NCBI GenBank assembly: GCA_900543585.1
Contig: UQRP01000003.1
Location: forward strand, 75,421 to 139,420
From: an uncultured Prevotella sp.
Lineage (GTDB): Bacteria > Bacteroidota > Bacteroidia > Bacteroidales > Bacteroidaceae
Length of the DNA: 64,000 nucleotides
Direction: 5' to 3'
Both the position numbers and the translations under genes were made by a program. The notes beneath the pieces are model-generated. The model made no database searches. It saw only the letters and a program-made list of their open reading frames with translations, and was not told the origin of the DNA. Shown piece after piece: positions 9,385-18,573 of this stretch (its first letter is position 1; each line of letters starts with the position of its first letter).

Positions 9385-10404
9385 ATGTACATCGACTGGC
9401 ACTATACATTTCTCTGCGCAGCCATGGCGCTGCTCTCACTGTCATCATGCGTCAAGGACGACATGGACGACTGCCCGGCAAGCAAGGTGTCGATCCAGTT
9501 TGACTATACCTATAATATGGAGGAAGCCGATGCCTTCACCACAAGGGTCAGAAATGTCAACGTGTACGTGTTCGATGGCAACGGGAAGTATATCACCAAA
9601 CAGAGCCAGTCGGCGGAGCAGTTCGCCGCTGGCTACACCATGGACTTCACAGGGCTGGAGCCCGGGAAATACACCTTCGCCTGCTTAGCACGCGGCAAGC
9701 AGGCCAGCGAGATTACCAACACCGATGAGGAGTTCCAGTTCTCAGGAACTTCCTCCTCGGTAGAGGACATCCGGGCGACCCTCGCCGCCAATATCAACGA
9801 CCATGCCTTCGCACCCCTCTTCAGTGGAGTCACCACCATTGACTACACAGGCCGTGAAGCCACTGCTACCATCAGCCTGAAGAAGTGGACCAATAACTTC
9901 CGCGTGGTGCTCATCCCCTACAGCAATGACATCGATGGCTTTGAGGTCAACAACTTCGACGTGCGCATCTCTGGCATCGCCAACTCTCTCGACATCTACG
10001 GCAAAAATGATGGCAGGGGCAGCATCATCTACTTGCCCTACCAGGCCAGCCTCGTGACCAACGAGGGTAACGAGACCAACGTCAACGGACGACCTGTGGA
10101 CAAGGCACTCGTCTACGACCTGAAGTCATCGCGCCTCTTCGAAGGACATCCCGACCAGCGCATCATCATCACCGACAAGCGCACCGGGCGTCAGCTCTTC
10201 AACCACTCCCTGCCCTGGCTCTTGGCACTCTACAACGGGTCGCTGCGCAGCCAGCAGTGGAGCAACCAGGAATATCTCGACAGACAGGACAACTACTTCC
10301 TGACGTTCTACATCGCCAACGCGTCTACAGATTTCTTCTTCTCGGCCAAGATCAAGGTCAACGACTGGGTCGTCAATCTGCAGGATGTCATCGGAATGAA
10401 ATAA
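9385..10404 (+). CDS. FimB/Mfa2 family fimbrial anchor subunit
   Basis: The protein has 339 residues with lipobox LSLSSC after MYIDWHYTFLCAAMAL. The mature start DDMDDCPASKVSIQFDY followed by YNMEEADAF and VRNVNVYVFDGNGKY is diagnostic of the FimB/Mfa2 family. It also carries LEPGKYTFACLARG and the end WVVNLQDVIGMK. In Porphyromonas, Mfa2 stays lipid-anchored in the outer membrane, ends the fimbrial shaft and limits its length; the same role is inferred here. It follows the fimbrillin by 20 bases and precedes a minor subunit by 16 bases. No Shine-Dalgarno sequence is visible before this start. Confidence 0.85.
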   Translation: MYIDWHYTFLCAAMALLSLSSCVKDDMDDCPASKVSIQFDYTYNMEEADAFTTRVRNVNVYVFDGNGKYITKQSQSAEQFAAGYTMDFTGLEPGKYTFACLARGKQASEITNTDEEFQFSGTSSSVEDIRATLAANINDHAFAPLFSGVTTIDYTGREATATISLKKWTNNFRVVLIPYSNDIDGFEVNNFDVRISGIANSLDIYGKNDGRGSIIYLPYQASLVTNEGNETNVNGRPVDKALVYDLKSSRLFEGHPDQRIIITDKRTGRQLFNHSLPWLLALYNGSLRSQQWSNQEYLDRQDNYFLTFYIANASTDFFFSAKIKVNDWVVNLQDVIGMK

Positions 10405-10407
10405 CCA

Positions 10408-10413
10408 AGGAGG
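10408..10413 (+). promoter_or_regulatory. Strong Shine-Dalgarno AGGAGG before the third fimbrial subunit
   Basis: AGGAGG stands eight bases before the ATG at 10421, with almost the same surrounding bases as the site at 6726 (AGGAGGAC then an A/C-rich spacer). The fimbrial genes at 9385 and 12092 lack such a site. Confidence 0.55.
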
Positions 10414-10420
10414 ACACACC

Positions 10421-12070
10421 ATGAAGTACAACACGCGAGAAATCATCCGCCATACCGTCAGGGTCTGCGCCCTGACCCTCGTGGCCATCGCCGCCGCGTC
10501 GTGCATCAACGATGATGTCCTGACGACCGACGCCGAGAACGACAACGACACCTATCTGTATCTGAACTTCCTCACCCAGGAGCCTACGGTGACACGTGCC
10601 GTTGACAACACCAGCGAGGCCAACCCAGCGGCCGAAAGTTTCATACACAGCCTCCGTGTCTGGGCTTTCCGCGCCGGCAACAGCGGCACGGACCTCCCCG
10701 TCGGCTATAAGGAGGAGACTATCAGCGGTGAGACCAGCCATCACACCCTAAGCGTGAAGCTCCCGGCAAAGGTGGCAGGCCAGCACTACGACGGCATAGA
10801 CCTCTTCATCCTGGCCAACTCTGAAAGCCTGGAGACCCTCAAAGCTGCCGATGGCACCAATATGGGCCTTACGCGCGCCGACCTGCAAGGTGCTGCCATC
10901 AGGCAGCGGTTCGCCGTCACCGACGACGGCAAGGCGCAGACGCAGGAGGTCCCTGCTACGGGACTGCCTCTCTCGCGCACCGTCACAGGCATCTCCCTGG
11001 CCGACCACGTCGCCACATCGCCAGCCGAGGCTGCTGCCAAGGGCGTTAAAGTGCCGTTGCTCCGCACCGTCTCCAAGCTACACTTCTTTGTGGCCCGCAA
11101 GGCCAACGCCGGCACCGAGAACGCCCATATCACACGCATCGTCATCAATGGCGGGCTGCTGCCAGAATACAGCCATGTCTTCCCCGATGCTACGCCCTAC
11201 GCCCTCACGGCTACAGCGGGCCTCACGGCCACCGGGAAGGTAGCGGGTCTGAAGCGGGTGATGACGGCTTTGACACTCCCCGCTATCGACAATGCAGTCA
11301 TCGCCGAGGTCGACGACCCGGCTACCTTGGAACGCGGCGCCGAGGAATCGGGAATGGACTACATCAGGCGCCTGCAAGCTGCCGGACTGCTCTCACACGA
11401 CAGGGTCTACCTCCGCGAGACCGACAAAGCCATCAGTGGTATCGTCTACTACAAACTCGATGCTGACTCCCGAGAGCGCAGCGCCTCCTTCACAGTGCCC
11501 GGCGACAACAGCGCCGCGGCACGCAACCACGAGCTCCTCGTCTATGCCTACTTCACCGAGGGCGGCAACCTGCGCGTCAAACCGGTCGTCATGGACTGGC
11601 TCGACGGCTCATCAGTAGACTACAGCAACCGAATCGAGCTGAAGGTCACGCGAAACGCCTACAAACTCTCGGAAGAGAACGGCACACCGGCGGTGGCTGT
11701 CGCCTATCAGGCCAACGGCACACCGAGCATGACACCCGTCATCAATATCGAGCGACTGACGACGAGTGGCATGAACTGGATCCTTCAGACCGACAACCCG
11801 GCCTTCGGATTCTATAAAGACGGCAAGATTACGGAGAAGATCACCGGCGACGGCGCTACGACGTCTTTCTCTTTCCAGTTCGTAGCCCGGCAGGCCATCG
11901 ACCTGGTCAACCCGCACAACCGCAACGCCCGCCTCTACCTCATCATCCCGGAGATGGGAAACATCAAGGCCATCATCAACGAGGGCGAGGGCAAGATGGA
12001 GGGCACACCCTATGAAGTCTATTTCCGACAGGTCACTCCCGACGAATACCAGGAGCTACCGGAAAAGTAA
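10421..12070 (+). CDS. Fimbrillin-like minor subunit, lipoprotein
   Basis: The product has 549 residues beginning MKYNTREIIRHTVRVCALTL, with a lipobox ending IAAASC. After the lipid site come an acidic linker and then YLYLNFLTQEPTVTRA, like the start of Mfa-like fimbrillins. IHSLRVWAFRAG and YDGIDLFILANSE match the usual first beta-sandwich. SKLHFFVARKANAG resembles the second domain, with long beta-rich sequence after it. It is likely an accessory or tip subunit, by analogy with Mfa3-Mfa5. The final region (VYFRQVTPDEYQELPEK) has no motif I recognise. The start is supported by AGGAGG eight bases upstream. Family placement is from overall pattern, so the exact subunit role is inferred. Confidence 0.7.
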   Translation: MKYNTREIIRHTVRVCALTLVAIAAASCINDDVLTTDAENDNDTYLYLNFLTQEPTVTRAVDNTSEANPAAESFIHSLRVWAFRAGNSGTDLPVGYKEETISGETSHHTLSVKLPAKVAGQHYDGIDLFILANSESLETLKAADGTNMGLTRADLQGAAIRQRFAVTDDGKAQTQEVPATGLPLSRTVTGISLADHVATSPAEAAAKGVKVPLLRTVSKLHFFVARKANAGTENAHITRIVINGGLLPEYSHVFPDATPYALTATAGLTATGKVAGLKRVMTALTLPAIDNAVIAEVDDPATLERGAEESGMDYIRRLQAAGLLSHDRVYLRETDKAISGIVYYKLDADSRERSASFTVPGDNSAAARNHELLVYAYFTEGGNLRVKPVVMDWLDGSSVDYSNRIELKVTRNAYKLSEENGTPAVAVAYQANGTPSMTPVINIERLTTSGMNWILQTDNPAFGFYKDGKITEKITGDGATTSFSFQFVARQAIDLVNPHNRNARLYLIIPEMGNIKAIINEGEGKMEGTPYEVYFRQVTPDEYQELPEK

Positions 12071-12091
12071 CAACCCGCAAAACTAAGAACT

Positions 12092-14080
12092 ATGGCAACG
12101 TATCATCATCTTCTTCTTTCCGCCGGCACGGTGGCTCTCGCTGCACTGTTAGTGGGGTGCAGTGCCGACGAGCTGTCTGCCCCCACCAGCGAGAGCCTGA
12201 GCCTGAGCGCGCAGATAGAGAATGTCGCTGTGACACGGGCGTCTACTGTTTCCGATGCTTCTCTCAACGAGACCTCCATCAACCACCTCGACGTGCTCAT
12301 CTACAATGGTGCCAACGGTGTGCTGCAGAAACGCCTCACCGGCGTGCAGACCGGTCAGACCTCCATCCTCCTGGGCGGAGGTTGGAAGAGCCTCATGCCC
12401 GAGGGCAGCAAACTCAAAGTCTATGCCATCGCCAACGCCGCGCAGCAGCCCGCCAACGGCATCACGGAGAGCCAGCTTACCCAACTCACGCAGCAGGACG
12501 TCGACATCTACAAGCCCTACGACGCTGATCAGAACGCCAACAAGACCTTCCTCATGAGCGGCTCGGCCGACTACACGGTCACAACGCGCGCCGACCAGAC
12601 CATCGACGTACAGCTCCAGCGCGCGGCCGCCAAGATGGTCGTCAACCTCACCGTGGACCTGCCGGGCTACGAGATCGGCACGCCGGCCTGGCGCATTGAC
12701 AACTTCAACGCCGCGACACATGTCTTCGCTCCCGTCGGCAGTGAGACCACAGCCGAGGTCAGTATCCTCGGATACAATGGCATCGTGACCACCACGGGGA
12801 CGGGACAGTTCCGCATCAACACCTACAGCTACGCTCAGACATGGAGCGAACACAACTACGCACCCATGATCCTCCTGCGGCTGCCTCTGACCAAGGACGG
12901 CACCACAAAGATATATTACTATCGCATCGCACTCGTGGGAAAGACCATCACGGAGATCAAACGCAACCACCTCTATGAGGCCAACGTCACCATCGCCACC
13001 TTGGGCAGCACCACGGAGCTCGCCTGCGAGACACCCGCCGACATCACCTACAGCATATTGCCCTGGACAGTAGAGACTACCAACATCAACGCCGACAAGC
13101 AGCACTACCTCATGGTCACCGAGGACTTCCTCGTCATGCACAACATCAGCACGGACAAATCTATCCAGTTCTTCGCCTCTGACTACTGCTCCTACACCAT
13201 TGACGATGTTTACTACTACGACAAGAACGGTAAAAAGCAACGTATCACCAGCAGCAGCTCACAGTATCCCTCCATCGACGGCATCTCTGGCAACAAGGAT
13301 GGCAATATCATCATCAACTCGCCCGTACCTGCCAATCTGACGGTGAAGTTCATCAAGCTCACCATCAAGAACGGCAACCTGAGCAAGACGCTGACCATCA
13401 AACAATATCCCTTGGAGTTTGCACAGAACATCACGGGATGGTACTCGTCGAGAAGCACGAGCGGCTGGATCACGCCGAACAACCGATGGAATACGACCTA
13501 CCGCGACTATAGGTTCTCCAGTGGGTACCAGTCTGGCTATGGATACTACGCAAAATACTACGCCTACGGCTATATCCGCTATTTAAGTGGAGACAGAAGT
13601 CTGCATGGAACAGAGGTCAACGGCCTGACCAATAACCACATGTACGTCATCCAGGTGAAGAGCACCAACGGCAAGTACACCATCGGACACCCGAAGTTGG
13701 CCTCTGACGGTTCTTCCAAAGACCAGGTTGTCTCCCCTGCCTTCATGATCGCCTCGCAGCTCGGAGCAGTAGAATCCCCCGGATTCAATGCCTCCACTGC
13801 CCTCAAGCATTGCGAGACCTACCGCGAAGTCGGCACCGACGGCACCGTCTACGACGGCTGGCGCCTGCCCACCAACAAGGAGGTGGACATCATCATCGAC
13901 TACCAGGGAAAAAGCAACTCACCGATAGATGTCGTGCTTGCCGGCAGCCACTACCGCACGCTGAGCAAGGAGACACAAGCTACAGGTGTCAGCGGGGCCA
14001 ATAATAAAGGAAACTTTGTCCGCTGCGTACGTGACCTGACACCCGAAGAGATCGCCAAACTGGAACAGCAGAAAGATTAA
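12092..14080 (+). CDS. Large fimbrial tip-like lipoprotein with FISUMP-like C-terminus
   Basis: The product has 662 residues, with lipobox LLVGC after MATYHHLLLSAGTVALAAL. The N-terminal half looks like a fimbrillin or DUF4906 protein: NHLDVLIYNGANG, KLKVYAIANAA, and a second-domain phrase VQLQRAAAKMVVNL. A Tyr/Ser-rich middle follows (near 13440-13620). The end holds YDGWRLPTNKEVDIIIDY and NFVRCVRDLTPEEI, similar to the FISUMP or DUF1566-type modules often found on surface adhesins. This suggests a binding head carried by the fimbria. It is fifth of seven genes and 22 bases before the last. What it binds is unknown. Confidence 0.7.
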   Translation: MATYHHLLLSAGTVALAALLVGCSADELSAPTSESLSLSAQIENVAVTRASTVSDASLNETSINHLDVLIYNGANGVLQKRLTGVQTGQTSILLGGGWKSLMPEGSKLKVYAIANAAQQPANGITESQLTQLTQQDVDIYKPYDADQNANKTFLMSGSADYTVTTRADQTIDVQLQRAAAKMVVNLTVDLPGYEIGTPAWRIDNFNAATHVFAPVGSETTAEVSILGYNGIVTTTGTGQFRINTYSYAQTWSEHNYAPMILLRLPLTKDGTTKIYYYRIALVGKTITEIKRNHLYEANVTIATLGSTTELACETPADITYSILPWTVETTNINADKQHYLMVTEDFLVMHNISTDKSIQFFASDYCSYTIDDVYYYDKNGKKQRITSSSSQYPSIDGISGNKDGNIIINSPVPANLTVKFIKLTIKNGNLSKTLTIKQYPLEFAQNITGWYSSRSTSGWITPNNRWNTTYRDYRFSSGYQSGYGYYAKYYAYGYIRYLSGDRSLHGTEVNGLTNNHMYVIQVKSTNGKYTIGHPKLASDGSSKDQVVSPAFMIASQLGAVESPGFNASTALKHCETYREVGTDGTVYDGWRLPTNKEVDIIIDYQGKSNSPIDVVLAGSHYRTLSKETQATGVSGANNKGNFVRCVRDLTPEEIAKLEQQKD

Positions 14081-14101
14081 CCACGCTAAAAAACGCAGAA
14101 C

Positions 14102-15802
14102 ATGAAGCAACTCATAAGACTCACTGGACTCCTCGTCCTCGCGCTGCTCACAGCCTGCTCGGCCGACAGACTCGCCGACGACATGCCACAACGGCCGGAG
14201 TCCGCCGCGACGAAGATGACATGCACCGTTGCTGTGCCCGACTATGCGCTGGAGACACGCGCCGCCGTGAAAGGTGCCGAGGGCATCGACGCCAATACGT
14301 TGGAACTGCTCTGCTTTGACAGCGACGGCTTCTACCTCGGACTCGGAGAAGAAGTCACCAATGAGGCCAACACCACGGACGAGGCCCAGCGCTATCAGGT
14401 GTCGGCTTTCGTCCCCAACGGCACGGCACGTATCCACTTTCTGGCCAACAGTGGCATCGATTACCAAGCGTCGTGGATCGGCATGCACGAAAACACGCTC
14501 ATGACGGTTATGGTCAGCAACGCCAGCAAAAATAGCAAGGTGGTCTACTGGGGCTATGTCAAGAAGAACTCGCCAGAGGAACTGAAGAATTACTTGGCTG
14601 CCGGTTCGGGCAATGTGGTCTACTTGCTCCGCGACCGCGCCAAGATCACAGTGCAGGCCGACGACGACGCGGCCATCAGCAACATCCTGCTCACAGTGGT
14701 CAACGGTGAGGGCGTGGGCACCATGGCACCCTTTGACCGCGAGACGCTCGTCTTCCCGGAGATCACTGCTGACTGGCAGGCCTCGGCCATCACCCTGCCG
14801 ACGGCAACGGAGACCATCAACGGCAAAGAGGAGGACCTGGCCGATGTGGCCTACACCTTCGAGGCACACAACAGCAGCGACAATCCCGTGAAGGTCATCC
14901 TCAAGGTGACCTACAACGATGGCATAGTGCGCTACCACCAAGTGCTTCTTGAGAACGGCGACCATAAACCATATCTCATCAAGCGCAACCATGAATACCG
15001 CATCGTCATCAACAAACTCGAAGAGTCCCTCGGCTACGACTCTTTCGAGGGGGCTGTATCCGGTACGGCGGCCAACAACCCGTGGATTGCCGTAGCCGAC
15101 ATCATCCCGGAGATTTCCAACGGGCAGTACACGATGACCATCAAGGAAGGTACCTCCATCGTCGTACAGTCGGGTTCCACGGCCACCATCCACTTCTCCT
15201 ACAGCCTCAATGGATCGGTAGGATCGGATCTGACGCTCACCGACTTCGACGTCAGATGGCTGAAAAACGAATCGGTGTCGCCCGATGCACAGCCGTCAAT
15301 GACCTATGATGCTGCCTCGGGTGAGGGCACGATCTATTTCAACCTCTCCACCATCACCGACAATCTCAAGGAGGCCACCATCCGGCTACTCGACAAGAAG
15401 CGGGGCATGAGCCGGAGAATAAAAATCTACAGTATCAAGCAGTTTGGCTATACCTTCGACTTCCCCACAACGATGAGCCGCGACCAGACAGGCACGGCAA
15501 CGCTGACCTTCACCGTGCCCGATGACTATCCGGCAGAGCTGCTCCCCGTGGAACTGCACATCGCCTCCAACGATGTCAACCCCAAGAACTGCGGCGTGGA
15601 GGTGGGCTCGACGGCCGACATCAGTGGCGGCGAGGACTGGAACTGTTGGTTTGTCTACAAGGCCTACACCACTGGCACACACAGCATCATCATGCAGAAC
15701 GTACGCACCAATAGCGTAAATACCACCGGGCACTTCTACATCAAGACACCCTATTATAACCAGGGAAAGCCCGTAGAAAAGGCTTTCAACTACACAGATT
15801 AA
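14102..15802 (+). CDS. DUF4906-like fimbrial lipoprotein, last gene of operon
   Basis: The product has 566 residues, beginning MKQLIRLTGLLVLALLTAC with the lipobox at its end. The mature part includes VAVPDYALETRAA and NTLELLCFDSDGFYLG, then VNGEGVGTMAPFDRETLVF and RNHEYRIVINKLEESLGY. These are the sort of phrases found in DUF4906 and Mfa-like proteins. Late segments look like repeated immunoglobulin-like strands. It is probably another accessory or tip component exported with the gene before it. The operon ends here, with a hairpin terminator about 145 bases downstream. There is no direct evidence of a ligand. Confidence 0.65.
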   Translation: MKQLIRLTGLLVLALLTACSADRLADDMPQRPESAATKMTCTVAVPDYALETRAAVKGAEGIDANTLELLCFDSDGFYLGLGEEVTNEANTTDEAQRYQVSAFVPNGTARIHFLANSGIDYQASWIGMHENTLMTVMVSNASKNSKVVYWGYVKKNSPEELKNYLAAGSGNVVYLLRDRAKITVQADDDAAISNILLTVVNGEGVGTMAPFDRETLVFPEITADWQASAITLPTATETINGKEEDLADVAYTFEAHNSSDNPVKVILKVTYNDGIVRYHQVLLENGDHKPYLIKRNHEYRIVINKLEESLGYDSFEGAVSGTAANNPWIAVADIIPEISNGQYTMTIKEGTSIVVQSGSTATIHFSYSLNGSVGSDLTLTDFDVRWLKNESVSPDAQPSMTYDAASGEGTIYFNLSTITDNLKEATIRLLDKKRGMSRRIKIYSIKQFGYTFDFPTTMSRDQTGTATLTFTVPDDYPAELLPVELHIASNDVNPKNCGVEVGSTADISGGEDWNCWFVYKAYTTGTHSIIMQNVRTNSVNTTGHFYIKTPYYNQGKPVEKAFNYTD

Positions 15803-15944
15803 TAAAAGCTGATAACGTCTGTGGCATCTTCGGGGGGACTGGCGAGTCACCTTTGCTTTTCCTTCTGCACTTGCAAAAGGGCCGGCTGTGAGAATCCGGC
15901 AGCAACAGACAGCAATTAGATTACTAATGTCACAGAAAAAGCGG

Positions 15945-15987
15945 CATTCTCCAGTAGGCTTGTGAAAGTCGGCTGGAGAATGTTTTT
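15945..15987. terminator. Bidirectional hairpin terminator
   Basis: CATTCTCCAG (15945-15954) and CTGGAGAATG (15973-15982) form a perfect ten-base stem followed by five T on the plus strand. On the minus strand the stem is followed by a T-rich stretch as well. It sits between two convergent genes and should stop both transcripts. Confidence 0.8.
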
Positions 15988-16006
15988 ATCATTCTTCCAT
16001 CACAGC

Positions 16007-17611
16007 TTACTTCGCTTCCACAACCTTGAAATCGCCGATGGTCCCCGTCTCAGAGGAGAAGCAGCAGGCTATCTTATAAACCTTTCGGCTGTCAGCGGCA
16101 TATTCCCGGGCGTAGCCCATGGCGTCGATTTGTGCAAGAGCCTCATCAGCAGGGCGGTCGAGCTTATACTCAAAGATGTAGACATAGTCGGCTGTCTCCA
16201 CCACGCAGTCAGCGCGCCCCTGTGAGGTCTCCTTCTCGTGATAAACAGTGTAGCAGCTCACCATACGCATCAGCAGATAAACGGTATACTGGAAGTAGCG
16301 CTCCTTCTCCCGCTCATTCTCATGACGGCGGGCGGAATAAGGGATACTGGAAAGGAAGGAGGTCAAAGTCCGCTCAAAAGTCTTCAGGTCGCCATTCTCC
16401 AAAGCATTGACAGTATCAGTAAGCCACGAAGTGCTGTCTTCCTTACTTTGCAAATAGTTGTTAGCCACCAGCGTGAGAAATCCCTGCGCCACCTCAGAAT
16501 TAGGAAGATCAAGTCTGTAAGACTCACTGCCTATGGAACTTCTGCGGATAGACTTAATGGTGAGATAGCCACTTTGGTAAATCATAGGCAGCGGTTTTTC
16601 CACATCAGCCTTGTAATCAATAAACTGTGATGGGACATAATATCGACCCACCATTTCGTCCAAGTTTTCCTGTGAATGGCTGAGCAGCCGGACAAGATAC
16701 GTGGGTGTCCCACTCTGAAACCAATAATCCCCTAAGCTTTTCTTTGCAAAAGCATTCAGGATGCTGAACGGGTTATAGATATCCGTGAGCCGTGGACCGA
16801 AATGGTAGCCATCATAATGCAACTTCAGCAACTCCATCATCCGTTCATCAGTATATCCCAACGTCTGAGCAATGGCATGGATGGAAGTTGCAAAGTCTTC
16901 AGCAAGTTCTTCCTTGGTAATACCACACAAGGCCTCATAGTCTCCGGCCATACTGATATCGTTAGGTTGGTTGAATCCACTGAAGACACTCACCTGAGAG
17001 AACTTCGTCACACCCGTGAGCAACACAAACCGCAAGTCGGCATCAGCTTTCTTGAAAACGGAATAGAAACTCTTTAATGTGTTACGGTTCTTCTCCTCTA
17101 CCAACATCTCATTTTCATCTACACGTGTCTTCAATCCTGTATCAAGGACATCGAGCAGAGGTTTGTCATACTCATCGACGAGGACGACACATGGCAGCCC
17201 CGTCTTTTCATGAGCAGCATGTAAGACATAGGCGAAACGGTCGCCAAGGTCTCGGCTAAAGGGATTAGAACCATAGACACTCTCCCAACTCTTTACGTAG
17301 CCATTGATGACCTCATCCAAGGCCGTACCCACAGAATAGTCCGTTCCATTGAAGTCAATATGAAACACCGGATACTGTTTCCATTCCGTTTCCAGCGCAT
17401 CTATCTTCAGACCCATAAACAGTTCCTTCCGACCTTCAAAGTAGCACTTCAAGGTGGAGAGCAGCAAGGATTTGCCAAAACGGCGGGGACGACTCAGAAA
17501 ATAGATTTTCCCCTCAGTAACGAGACGATAAATCAAGTCTGTTTTGTCAACATAGACAAAGCCGCTATTACGAATTTGCTCAAAAGTCTGTATGCCGATA
17601 GGATATTTCAT
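16007..17611 (-). CDS. AAA-ATPase-like protein with PD-(D/E)XK nuclease-like C-terminus
   Basis: The protein has 534 residues. The N-terminal AAA-ATPase-like domain opens MKYPIGIQTFEQIRNSGFVY, then YVDKTDLIYRLV and the ATP-binding loop FLSRPRRFGKSLLLSTLKCY. VVLVDEYDKPLLD is the Walker B. The C-terminal domain reads ETADYVYIFEYKLD, whose (D/E)xK-type core (YIFEYKLD) resembles a DUF1703 nuclease fold. Prevotella genomes hold many copies of this family, but its biological role is not established. A second copy lies at 19050 in this window. It has its own promoter divergent from the thioredoxin-like gene. The start ATG at 17611 follows the predicted transcription start by about 20 bases. Confidence 0.85.
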   Translation of the reverse strand: MKYPIGIQTFEQIRNSGFVYVDKTDLIYRLVTEGKIYFLSRPRRFGKSLLLSTLKCYFEGRKELFMGLKIDALETEWKQYPVFHIDFNGTDYSVGTALDEVINGYVKSWESVYGSNPFSRDLGDRFAYVLHAAHEKTGLPCVVLVDEYDKPLLDVLDTGLKTRVDENEMLVEEKNRNTLKSFYSVFKKADADLRFVLLTGVTKFSQVSVFSGFNQPNDISMAGDYEALCGITKEELAEDFATSIHAIAQTLGYTDERMMELLKLHYDGYHFGPRLTDIYNPFSILNAFAKKSLGDYWFQSGTPTYLVRLLSHSQENLDEMVGRYYVPSQFIDYKADVEKPLPMIYQSGYLTIKSIRRSSIGSESYRLDLPNSEVAQGFLTLVANNYLQSKEDSTSWLTDTVNALENGDLKTFERTLTSFLSSIPYSARRHENEREKERYFQYTVYLLMRMVSCYTVYHEKETSQGRADCVVETADYVYIFEYKLDRPADEALAQIDAMGYAREYAADSRKVYKIACCFSSETGTIGDFKVVEAK

Positions 17612-17636
17612 ATTGCCGAAAGTTTCTATTTACCTG

Positions 17637-17667
17637 CAAATTTAGCGCAATTTATCGACAACTCAAA
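17637..17667 (-). promoter_or_regulatory. Promoter of the AAA-ATPase-like gene
   Basis: On the minus strand TTTG (17667-17664) and TAAATTTG (17644-17637) are 19 bases apart, a near-perfect Bacteroidetes promoter. The leader would be about 20 bases. Confidence 0.7.
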
Positions 17668-17718
17668 ATAAAGCAGCTGTTTTCCACTGCTGCTGTTGCC
17701 CATTCCACGCAAAAGCAG

Positions 17719-17726
17719 TAAATTTG
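17719..17726 (+). promoter_or_regulatory. -7 element placed almost on the start codon
   Basis: TAAATTTG ends six bases before the ATG at 17732, with a GTTG at 17695-17698 as a possible -33 box 20 bases upstream. Transcription would start about two bases before the ATG, so the mRNA may be nearly leaderless. Confidence 0.5.
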
Positions 17727-17731
17727 CAGCT

Positions 17732-18547
17732 ATGAAAGACTTTATCCAGTATATATTTCTGAGCAGGGTCCTCGCCATAGCCTTGACGCTGCTCTCCGCA
17801 GACAGCCTCCTGGCTCAGGACACCGATTTCCCCTACCCTTCCGTCCCCGACACACTCCGTAAGCCGGAAGCCCGTGCCGACTACCTGCTCCTGCACTACT
17901 GGGACAACTTCGACTTTGCCGACAGCACACGGCTCTATTCCCAAACCTGCGGCGAGCAAGGCTTTGTGGACTTCATCGACCTTCTCGGCCGTTTCGGCGC
18001 ACGCGTCGGTGCACAGAGTGCAAAGGTCTTCGTTGACAAGGCTTGGCGCCAGCCGGTGTCGCGTCACCGCTTCGACGACCTCATCGACCACTACCTCGAC
18101 GACAACGCCTCACCGGTGCGCAACGACAGAACCTATATCCTGCTCCTCAACGCTATCGCTGACAACAGCCACACCGAAGCCACAGAGCGAGAGCGCTATC
18201 GCTTCAAGGCCCGCCAGGCGGCTATCAACCTCCCCGGCGACACTGCCCGCAACATCGTCTTCACCGCCGACGACGGTACCCGACACAGCCTCAGGGAATA
18301 TTGTGACTCCAAGGTCTGCCTCTTCTTCTACGACCCTGACTGCGAGAACTGCCATGCCACATGGAAGTGGCTGCAAGACCACCCGCTGCCCACCAGCGTG
18401 AAGATACTACGCATCAGGGTCACCGACGACCTCATGGCAAAATACGCCATCAAGGCCACACCCACCCTCTACCTCCTTGACAAAGACAATATCGTGGTGC
18501 TGAAAGACTGCACACCGGAACAGCTCCTAACGGAAGCCAACAAATAA
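17732..18547 (+). CDS. Exported thioredoxin-like protein, DUF5106 type
   Basis: The product has 271 residues. The ATG at 17732 is preferred over a TTG at 17696 because it opens the hydrophobic start MKDFIQYIFLSRVLAIAL of a signal peptide ending near LLAQ. The N-terminal two thirds is helical (DYLLLHYWDNFDF, FVDKAWRQPVSRHRFDDLID) and fits the DUF5106 region. The C-terminal third is thioredoxin-like with FYDPDCENCHATW, where C204 and C207 form the CxxC redox centre. Further on is the cis-proline type loop AIKATPTLYLLD. It probably acts in the periplasm in thiol-disulfide exchange. The partner is unknown. The next gene follows 26 bases later and may be in the same operon. Confidence 0.75.
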   Translation: MKDFIQYIFLSRVLAIALTLLSADSLLAQDTDFPYPSVPDTLRKPEARADYLLLHYWDNFDFADSTRLYSQTCGEQGFVDFIDLLGRFGARVGAQSAKVFVDKAWRQPVSRHRFDDLIDHYLDDNASPVRNDRTYILLLNAIADNSHTEATERERYRFKARQAAINLPGDTARNIVFTADDGTRHSLREYCDSKVCLFFYDPDCENCHATWKWLQDHPLPTSVKILRIRVTDDLMAKYAIKATPTLYLLDKDNIVVLKDCTPEQLLTEANK

Positions 18548-18573
18548 CAAAAGACAACAACCCGAAAAGATTT

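Noticed and set aside
12149..13240. Long antisense frame of 363 codons in the fimbrial gene at 12092
   Set aside because: It is rich in Val, Gly, Asp and Leu as expected from the complement of a GC-rich gene and shows no domain. The sense frame has a lipobox and clear family phrases.
13919..15193. 424-codon antisense frame across two fimbrial genes
   Set aside because: It spans the 3' end of one and most of another well-supported gene, and has no start signal or domain.
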